In this document: piece by piece, positions 16,197-21,106 of the stretch
How the letters are laid out: every line of letters starts with the position of its first letter
Numbering within the stretch: position 1 is the first letter of the stretch
From: JBFMHD01 sp040752395 [NCBI: Candidatus Hydrogenedentota bacterium]
Lineage (GTDB): Bacteria; JBFMHD01
Length of the DNA: 21,106 nt
Assembly (NCBI GenBank): GCA_040752395.1
Contig: JBFMHD010000015.1
Coordinates: 1-21,106, forward strand
Direction of reading: 5' to 3'
Made by a program: the position numbers and the translations under genes
The notes under the pieces: generated by a model
Told to the model about the DNA's origin: nothing
Seen by the model: only the letters and a program-made list of their open reading frames with translations
Databases searched by the model: none

Positions 16197-16267
16197 ACAA
16201 CACTCGCCACCCATAATATCAGCATCGAAAGTAATTCTATCAAGGTTAATCAGTGAGTAGAAACCTT
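16197..16267 (-). pseudogene. Fragment of a DUF433 (VapB45-type antitoxin) gene
   Basis: On the - strand this stretch reads KGFYSLINLDRITFDADIMGGECC. LDRITFDADIMGG matches the opening motif of DUF433 proteins (DRIT-D-P-IMGG, usually followed by K-CIRG-RI). The match ends at GG-CC, immediately beside the stop codon of the TA antitoxin on the opposite strand, and the frame closes at 16179. There is no good start codon upstream and the remaining 50 or so residues of the family are missing. It is therefore a remnant between mfd and the TA pair. DUF433 proteins are usually partners of DUF5615/PIN-like toxins, so this site may have hosted an earlier TA system. Confidence 0.6.
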
Positions 16268-16320
16268 TATCTTTTAATCTATTTACTCAAGAGATTGCAA
16301 GAACTTTTTTATTAATTCTA
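16268..16320. repeat. 53-bp direct repeat, copy B: native mfd 3' end
   Basis: Partner of 15397-15449 (47 of 53 identical, 28 consecutive identical at the mfd-coding side). It covers the last 12 codons of mfd, the stop at 16283-16285 and 15 bp beyond it. The inter-repeat unit is 871 bp and carries the complete TA operon and the DUF433 remnant. Confidence 0.8.
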
Positions 16321-19300
16321 AGTTTTTTTCTTTATTCTCTTCTTCAGATAAAAACTTCTTTATATAGATACGATTCCTTCCTCTATCTATTCTTATCTCT
16401 TTATCTTTAGCCATGCCCTGTATCTTATTAATCTTTGTTTCATCTCTATACTCAAGATATAATATTAAATCATTGTTTTTATCAGAAATATACACCAGAC
16501 CTACTTTTTCACATAAAATTTTAACCTCTATTACTAAAAAAAGGTTGCTGAGTTTCTTGGGGGGATTACCAAATCTATCTTCGATATCATGCTTGATTCT
16601 ATTTAACTCATCTATATTTTTTACCTCTGATAACTTTTTATACATCTGTAACCTTATTTTATTGTTTTTTACATAATCATCTGGTATCTCATACTCAAAA
16701 TTGAAATCACAGGTAGCAACTCGTTCCTCAACTAATTCTTCACCTTTTAATAATCTCACAGCACGGTTTATTAGACTCGAATATATCTCAAACCCCACAT
16801 CAGCAACATTCCCTGCCTGTTTCTTCCCTAATAATTCACCAGCACCGCGTATCTCAAGGTCGCGTATCGCTAAATCAAAGCCGCCAGATAATCTCCCGAA
16901 CTCTTTTATGGTCTCTAATCGTTTCCTCGCATCATCGGTAAGTGATTTAACATCTCTATAATTAAAATAAGCGTATGCCTGGTAATAGCTTCTACCCACC
17001 CTACCACGCAGCTGATACAATTGAGCCAATCCGAACCTATCAGCATCATCAACAATAATTGTATTTGCATTCGGTATATCGATACCATTTTCTATTATCG
17101 TTGTACATACTAAAATATCATATTCTCGATGATAAAATTTAACGAATCTCTCTTCGAGTTCTGTTTCTTTCATCTTGCCATGCGCACAACCAACCCTTTT
17201 ATCTGGAAACCACTCTCTTATCTTATCAAAAACACGATATATACTTTTAACACGGTTATGTATGTAAAACACCTGGCCATCTCTGTTTAACTCCCTTCTT
17301 ATGAATTCTTGAATTAAGTTATCATTATACTTTGAAACAGTAATCTGTATTGGCAATCGTCCACCTGGTGGCGTTGCAATAACGCTTAGTTCTTTGATAC
17401 TCGAGAGTGCCATCTGTAATGTCCGCGGTATAGGTGTTGCTGTCATTGTTAAAACATCCGCTGTTCTTCTTAATGTTTTAAGTCTTTCTTTCTGTCTTAC
17501 ACCAAACCTCTGCTCCTCATCTATAATGATTAAACCCAAATTTTTGAATTGAATATTTTTAGAGAGCAAACTATGCGTGCCAATAATAATATCTACCTCA
17601 CCCTCGCGAAGTCCCTCTACTATCTCTCTTCTTTTTTTAATCTTTTGAAACCTTGATAATAGTTCTATCCTATAGGGAAATGGTCTAAATCTATCAGTAA
17701 ATGTTATGTAATGCTGATGCGAAAGCAATGTTGTAGGAGCAAGTAAAACCACCTGATAATTATTGTTCACAGCTTTGAACACTGCGCGTAATGCCACCTC
17801 TGTTTTACCATAACCCGAGTCCCCGCAGATAAGCCTGTCCATCGGTAACCCTTTCTCCATATCATTTTTTACCTCACAAATCGCTTTCTTCTGGTCCTCT
17901 GTCTCTATAAAATGAAAACCAGATTCGAATTCTATCTGGGATATAGAATCCGCTCTGAATTTTATTCCTGCAAGAGAACTACGTAACGCATATAATCTTA
18001 TAAGTTGTTTAGCAAACTCTTTAGCATTTTTTACTGCTTTCTCCCGTTTCTTCTTCCATTGTGAAGTATGCAATTTACTTAATTGAGGCGCTATATCCTG
18101 TAAATTTCTGTATTTATGTATTAACCCGAGCTGGTATAATGGTACGTATAATATATCTCCTGCATCATACTCTATCTTCGCATATTCTCTCTCCCTACCT
18201 AAAACCCTTAATTTTTCTATACCCCTGTATAACCCTATCCCATAATTAATGTGCACAACATAATCATTCGGAGTAAAGTCTATTTTTCTGTCATACTCTA
18301 TGGGCTCGGCTCTGCCAAACTCTTTTATTTTCGGGTGGGTATCTATACCAAAAAAATTATCCTGGGTTATCCATAAAATATTATTAATAACATCATGAAA
18401 CCCCTTTTTAAATGGAGCCAATTCAAACCTTATCTTTTCTTTATATTCTTTTGATGGATTAATTACTTCAATCATCTTTTTAAAATATAATTCATTATCA
18501 GAGCTTATTATAACCTTTCCATCCTCGTTGATTATTTCATCAATATCTGAGAGAATATTCATCTCATCACTATTGTAATTCTTAACAGCTTTAAATATCC
18601 CGTTACCGCGAATAATGCGTAAAGATTTTGAGTCTTCTATTTTTTTACCTGCTTCTAAATCAAAAAGTTTTTCAGGTGGAGAAGGACTATCACCTCTTAA
18701 TTTATATAATCTATATATATCCTCATATCTTTTCTGTAAGTCATCCCTTATCCCATCATAAAAAATAACCAATTCATAATCGACCTCATCAAGTAAAGAG
18801 ACAAGACACCTCTCTTTCTTATGTGAGGTGTCGCTTAATGGTATCTCGCAGGCAGGTAATATAAGTACATCTTTATTTAATCTCTCTTTTCTTAACTGCG
18901 TCTTAATATCTATAAAATACATATCTTCGATAATATCTTCTGAAAATAATATTCTAACAGGTGAATCAAAACTAACAGGAAATAAATCTATGACCATTCC
19001 TCGAACAGCTAAGTCTCCATCCTGCTCAACATAAGTGACCCTCTCATAACCCAGATGAACAAGTCTATAAACAAATTCTTCTTTATCTATTTTACCACCT
19101 CTTTTTATTTTACAAACCATATCTTTCATCTGATTTAGCGGTATAATTTTTTTAATCAGCGATGACGGTGTCAGAATAACTATTTGATACTCTTTATTAT
19201 ACAATCTATATAAAGCATTCATTCTCTGGGAAACAACTAATTTTGACGGCGAGATTATATCATAAGGTAATATATCCCATTCCGGTATAAATACAACCCC

Positions 19301-19495
19301 ACAATCCCCAACAATATATTTGAGGTATTCATATATAAGATCAGCTAAATATTGATCTTTAACTATTAATATTGTCTTTTTATCGTTCGAGACTGCGGAA
19401 GCAATTATTGAATCGGTCTCAATATTACAGGATAAAATCTCAGATTTCAAAATCACATAATCTTTAAGATTATGAAAATCGTATCTATCTATCAT
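16283..19495 (-). CDS. mfd: Transcription-repair coupling factor Mfd
   Basis: A 1070-aa ATP-driven DNA translocase that removes stalled RNA polymerase and recruits UvrA. The N-terminal UvrB-like module (about 1-330) includes the VVFIPEWDILPYD and QRMNALYRL stretches. The RNA-polymerase-interacting domain starts near FTPNDYVVHINYGIGLYRGI (about 405-480). The RecG-like motor has Walker A GDSGYGKTE at about 557-565, the DEEQRFG box near 659, LTMTATPIPRTL, and the TRG-type motifs VCTTIIENGIDIPNANTII and QLRGRVGRS. The C-terminal D7 domain closes the protein. The usual Walker A reads GDVG[YF]GKTE; here Val is Ser. The length is slightly below the 1148 aa of E. coli. No Shine-Dalgarno precedes ATG 19495, and an inverted-repeat element lies just upstream, which may affect initiation. 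The 3' end is duplicated as the 53-bp repeats. Confidence 0.96.
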   Translation of the reverse strand: MIDRYDFHNLKDYVILKSEILSCNIETDSIIASAVSNDKKTILIVKDQYLADLIYEYLKYIVGDCGVVFIPEWDILPYDIISPSKLVVSQRMNALYRLYNKEYQIVILTPSSLIKKIIPLNQMKDMVCKIKRGGKIDKEEFVYRLVHLGYERVTYVEQDGDLAVRGMVIDLFPVSFDSPVRILFSEDIIEDMYFIDIKTQLRKERLNKDVLILPACEIPLSDTSHKKERCLVSLLDEVDYELVIFYDGIRDDLQKRYEDIYRLYKLRGDSPSPPEKLFDLEAGKKIEDSKSLRIIRGNGIFKAVKNYNSDEMNILSDIDEIINEDGKVIISSDNELYFKKMIEVINPSKEYKEKIRFELAPFKKGFHDVINNILWITQDNFFGIDTHPKIKEFGRAEPIEYDRKIDFTPNDYVVHINYGIGLYRGIEKLRVLGREREYAKIEYDAGDILYVPLYQLGLIHKYRNLQDIAPQLSKLHTSQWKKKREKAVKNAKEFAKQLIRLYALRSSLAGIKFRADSISQIEFESGFHFIETEDQKKAICEVKNDMEKGLPMDRLICGDSGYGKTEVALRAVFKAVNNNYQVVLLAPTTLLSHQHYITFTDRFRPFPYRIELLSRFQKIKKRREIVEGLREGEVDIIIGTHSLLSKNIQFKNLGLIIIDEEQRFGVRQKERLKTLRRTADVLTMTATPIPRTLQMALSSIKELSVIATPPGGRLPIQITVSKYNDNLIQEFIRRELNRDGQVFYIHNRVKSIYRVFDKIREWFPDKRVGCAHGKMKETELEERFVKFYHREYDILVCTTIIENGIDIPNANTIIVDDADRFGLAQLYQLRGRVGRSYYQAYAYFNYRDVKSLTDDARKRLETIKEFGRLSGGFDLAIRDLEIRGAGELLGKKQAGNVADVGFEIYSSLINRAVRLLKGEELVEERVATCDFNFEYEIPDDYVKNNKIRLQMYKKLSEVKNIDELNRIKHDIEDRFGNPPKKLSNLFLVIEVKILCEKVGLVYISDKNNDLILYLEYRDETKINKIQGMAKDKEIRIDRGRNRIYIKKFLSEEENKEKNLELIKKFLQSLE

Positions 19496-19504
19496 GCGTA
19501 AAGA

Positions 19505-19601
19505 CTCAGAACGTGTGAAAAAATTAGACTTTTTCCGAAAACAGGGGCTGATAATAAAAGAGTTACCCGGTATTAATGATGATTATTTCACACGTTCTCA
19601 G
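19505..19601. mobile_element. MITE-like inverted-repeat element upstream of mfd
   Basis: AACGTGTGAAA (19510-19520) and TTTCACACGTT (19586-19596) are perfect inverted copies, and similarity continues about 6 bp inward with two changes. CTCAG flanks both ends directly (19505-19509 and 19597-19601), as a 5-bp target duplication would. The 87-bp core is too short for a transposase. The + strand has a 37-codon open frame across it (ATG 19494 to TAG 19607), whose ATG overlaps the mfd start codon as CATG; it is probably incidental. An RNA hairpin formed by the arms would lie in the mfd leader. Confidence 0.5.
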
Positions 19602-19613
19602 TTATAGGTAGAG

Positions 19614-19658
19614 AAGAAGTGAGAAGTAAGAAGTATCAGAAAATAGAAGCAAGAAGCA
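19614..19658. repeat. 7-bp-period tandem repeat tract downstream of the porin gene
   Basis: Units AAGAAGT, GAGAAGT, AAGAAGT (19614-19634) are followed by AGAAGCA, AGAAGCA (19645-19658). The sequence is the reverse complement of the 8061-8107 tract in large part, sharing GAAGAAGTGAGAAGTA and the GAAGCAA unit. It fills the gap between the porin stop and the mfd leader. Confidence 0.65.
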
Positions 19659-19674
19659 AGGAACGGCAAGCAAC

Positions 19675-20799
19675 TTAAAATTTTGCTTTTAATGCGACTA
19701 TTACTGCCCCTTGATCATCCATCACATTAACATTGCTCTCTGCATTCGCATCCATATACTCTATCATCAAAGTAATGTTTTTTGTTATCTCTTTATGCAG
19801 TTGTATCAGATGAGCATTCTTAAAATTCGTGTCTGCTGAATCATCGTCATCATAATCATTATATGAATATACTAATCTCCAGCCCCAAGAAAACTTCCAA
19901 TCAAACCCGGCCTGCCATACCTTTTCATTACTTATAAAAGATTCTGCGACTGTTTTGGTATTATCAAATCTCTCGTTCTCTAATATCTCACCAAAAATAG
20001 TCAAACCTCTAACAATCTCATCAAGTTCGAACTGTAGCCCGATACTCCATCGGTCATTATCGCGGCAAGGGTCTGGCGTGTTTGTTCTCCATGCCGGCGT
20101 ATCAGCTCTTGTTGCATAAGATGCCTCTATAAAAATATTGGGCATCAGCCTATCAAGCGTTATTCGTGCGCTAAAACCGTCTGAGAGCGTAGCGTTCGAC
20201 TCATCTGCTACACCATTACCATTGTTCCCGATATCATCTATATCATCAAGGTCAATTACAGAGGCTTCTATTTTACCTATATCTTTTATCTCGTAGCCTA
20301 TCATTATACCCCAGACTTTATCAATCTCGTATGTATGAGGAAAGGGGTCAAAAGCTCCGACATCATAATCCATCCCAAACGGCTGTTCAAATTTACCTAT
20401 CCGCAAAAAAATCGGGATATCTCTCATTATCTTATCAAAATGTATGTATGCTTCTTCCAGCTCCTTGTTATTTGCTAAATCACCTTGAGCAAAATCAAGT
20501 TTTACATTTGCAGAGATAAGCTCTGAAAACTGGTATTTAGCCCATAGATACACATTCTCACAAACAATTTTATCACCACCATACCTTGTCTCTATATCTC
20601 CCTTTATATATTTACTGCCATCAGAAGGATTCCAGTGTAGCGAAACATCATTCCAGTCAAAATCTCCTATAATATAGTGAACCAAAACTTCCCCACCTAT
20701 CTCAAGGTTCTGGTCTTTAAATTTAACAGCAAATATTCTTGCTGGAATCCACATAATCATAATGGAACATAAAATAATACTACTAAATAATCTTTTCAT
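19675..20799 (-). CDS. Outer-membrane beta-barrel porin-like protein
   Basis: A 374-aa exported protein. A signal peptide (MKRLFSSIILCSIMIMWIPARIFA) is followed by a series of amphipathic beta strands rich in aromatic and acidic residues (EIGGEVLVHYIIGDFDW, WAKYQFSELISANVKLDFAQ, IFLRIGKFEQPFGMDYD, IGLQFELDEIVRGLTIFGEI and others). It ends in LKAKF; a terminal Phe on the last strand is the classical BAM insertion signal. The GKFEQPFG motif and size match phosphate-selective-porin-like or general trimeric porins, but the substrate cannot be told. Loops are Asp/Asn rich, and one (LDDIDDIGNNGNGVADES) looks like a calcium-binding acidic loop. TAGGAG before ATG 20799 supports the start. It is monocistronic, with its own promoter at 20850-20878. 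Confidence 0.85.
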   Translation of the reverse strand: MKRLFSSIILCSIMIMWIPARIFAVKFKDQNLEIGGEVLVHYIIGDFDWNDVSLHWNPSDGSKYIKGDIETRYGGDKIVCENVYLWAKYQFSELISANVKLDFAQGDLANNKELEEAYIHFDKIMRDIPIFLRIGKFEQPFGMDYDVGAFDPFPHTYEIDKVWGIMIGYEIKDIGKIEASVIDLDDIDDIGNNGNGVADESNATLSDGFSARITLDRLMPNIFIEASYATRADTPAWRTNTPDPCRDNDRWSIGLQFELDEIVRGLTIFGEILENERFDNTKTVAESFISNEKVWQAGFDWKFSWGWRLVYSYNDYDDDDSADTNFKNAHLIQLHKEITKNITLMIEYMDANAESNVNVMDDQGAVIVALKAKF

Positions 20800-20824
20800 A
20801 ACAACTCCTATTTGTGCCTCTGTG

Positions 20825-20845
20825 CCTAACGTCTAATGTCTTATG
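20825..20845. repeat. Three degenerate 7-bp units in the porin leader
   Basis: CCTAACG, TCTAATG, TCTTATG are consecutive 7-bp units on the + strand within the porin 5' untranslated region. They are related to the TAGACGT-type units at 7921-7941 read on the other strand. TGTGCCT also occurs twice just before (20813 and 20821) at 8-bp spacing. Confidence 0.4.
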
Positions 20846-20849
20846 TATT

Positions 20850-20882
20850 ATTGTAGCAAGATACTCTTGTCATAGCAAGATA
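20850..20882 (-). promoter_or_regulatory. Probable porin promoter with a direct repeat over the -35
   Basis: On the - strand TTGCTA (20878-20873), 17 bp, TACAAT (20855-20850). This is a good sigma-70-type pair about 50 bp before the porin ATG. The + strand sequence TAGCAAGATA occurs twice (20854-20863 and 20873-20882), 19 bp apart. The copies are directly adjacent to the -10 and over the -35, which is suitable for an activator or repressor binding on nearly the same helix face. Confidence 0.55.
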
Positions 20883-20919
20883 TTTTTATTTCAATTGGTA
20901 TGGGGTATAGATGTATCAC

Positions 20920-20950
20920 TTGACATATACTTTTTTCTCGTAAATGATAA
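20920..20950 (+). promoter_or_regulatory. Probable promoter for the gene starting near the window end
   Basis: TTGACA (20920-20925) with AATGAT at 17 bp (20943-20948) or TGATAA at 19 bp. It is followed at 20975-20981 by a strong AAAGGAG Shine-Dalgarno and ATG at 20987. It is divergent from the porin promoter. Confidence 0.5.
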
Positions 20951-20986
20951 AATATTCTTAACTTTTAACTCTTTAAAGGAGTCAAC

Positions 20987-21073
20987 ATGAGCGCGTTTGC
21001 GCTCTACACTATTGGGTTATTGGGTTATTGGGTTTTTGCGTTTTTGCGCTCTACACAACGTATGAAAAACTAA
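20987..21073 (+). CDS. Tiny ORF built from tandem repeats, 28 aa
   Basis: ATG 20987 has AAAGGAG 5 bp upstream and reads MSAFALYTIGLLGYWVFAFL then RSTQRMKN and TAA. The middle is encoded by three perfect ATTGGGTT copies (21011-21034). The start and end carry direct copies of GCGCTCTACAC (20999-21009 and 21046-21056). The peptide would be one hydrophobic helix. The initiation signals are excellent, but the body looks like repeat DNA dropped between a promoter and its real gene. A real gene may resume at ATG 21081 (MKRVVSQN, open to the window edge). Treat as doubtful. Confidence 0.3.
   Translation: MSAFALYTIGLLGYWVFAFLRSTQRMKN
20993..21056. repeat. Direct repeats enclosing an 8-bp tandem array
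   Basis: GCGTTTGCGCTCTACAC (20993-21009) and GCGTTTTTGCGCTCTACAC (21038-21056) are near-identical direct copies, separated by ATTGGGTT x3 (21011-21034) and two further T. The period of 8 differs from the 7-bp tracts elsewhere. The GC content is higher than in the surrounding DNA. Confidence 0.7.
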
Positions 21074-21106
21074 AGATGATATGAAAAGAGTCGTGAGTCA
21101 AAACAG

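Overview
The window reads as a chromosomal segment of an uncultured, AT-rich, Gram-negative-type bacterium with an outer membrane. Supporting features are a predicted outer-membrane beta-barrel protein, secreted TPR and LysM proteins, a PpiC lipoprotein, strong A-ending codon bias, and mostly AGA arginine codons. The style resembles candidate phyla such as Omnitrophota or Desantisbacteria, but no marker gene fixes the taxon, so this is a low-confidence inference. No rRNA, tRNA or CRISPR array was recognised. Coding density is high: no gap without a gene exceeds 300 bp. The largest gap, about 244 bp before ribBA, is full of 7-bp repeats.

Left part, + strand (3-6482): an envelope cluster. The 3' end of a TPR gene that enters from outside the window, a one-TM anchored protein and a secreted LysM/TPR protein are joined by two successive 4-bp ATGA overlaps. 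After 71 bp follows a TTG-started, secreted 1086-aa protein with 11 TPRs, a very long coiled coil and a ComEA-like helix-hairpin-helix tail. Next come an ATP-cone/uridine-kinase-like fusion with foreign-looking arginine codons (6540-7910) and ribBA for riboflavin precursor synthesis (8155-9354).

Middle, - strand (15366 down to 9444): a tight gene run of PpiC lipoprotein, MazG, a polytopic membrane protein, a membrane-bound WbpM/PglF-type sugar dehydratase and a GT2-TPR glycosyltransferase. The last three suggest surface glycan or glycoprotein assembly.

Right part: a TumE/TumA-like toxin-antitoxin pair (15535-16190) sits between ppiC and mfd. It is flanked by 53-bp direct repeats that duplicate the 3' end of mfd, and it abuts a fragment of a DUF433 antitoxin-type gene. 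This looks like a small mobile or recombination-prone defence/TA site anchored on the mfd 3' end. mfd (transcription-repair coupling factor) and a beta-barrel porin follow on the - strand. Between them lie an 87-97 bp MITE-like inverted repeat and another 7-bp-period repeat tract. The window ends with a promoter and Shine-Dalgarno driving a tiny ORF made of tandem repeats.

The most notable signals are the repeat-bounded TA island in the mfd 3' end, a family of unrelated intergenic tracts that all share a 7-bp period, putative leaderless genes, and the secreted TPR/coiled-coil/HhH protein.
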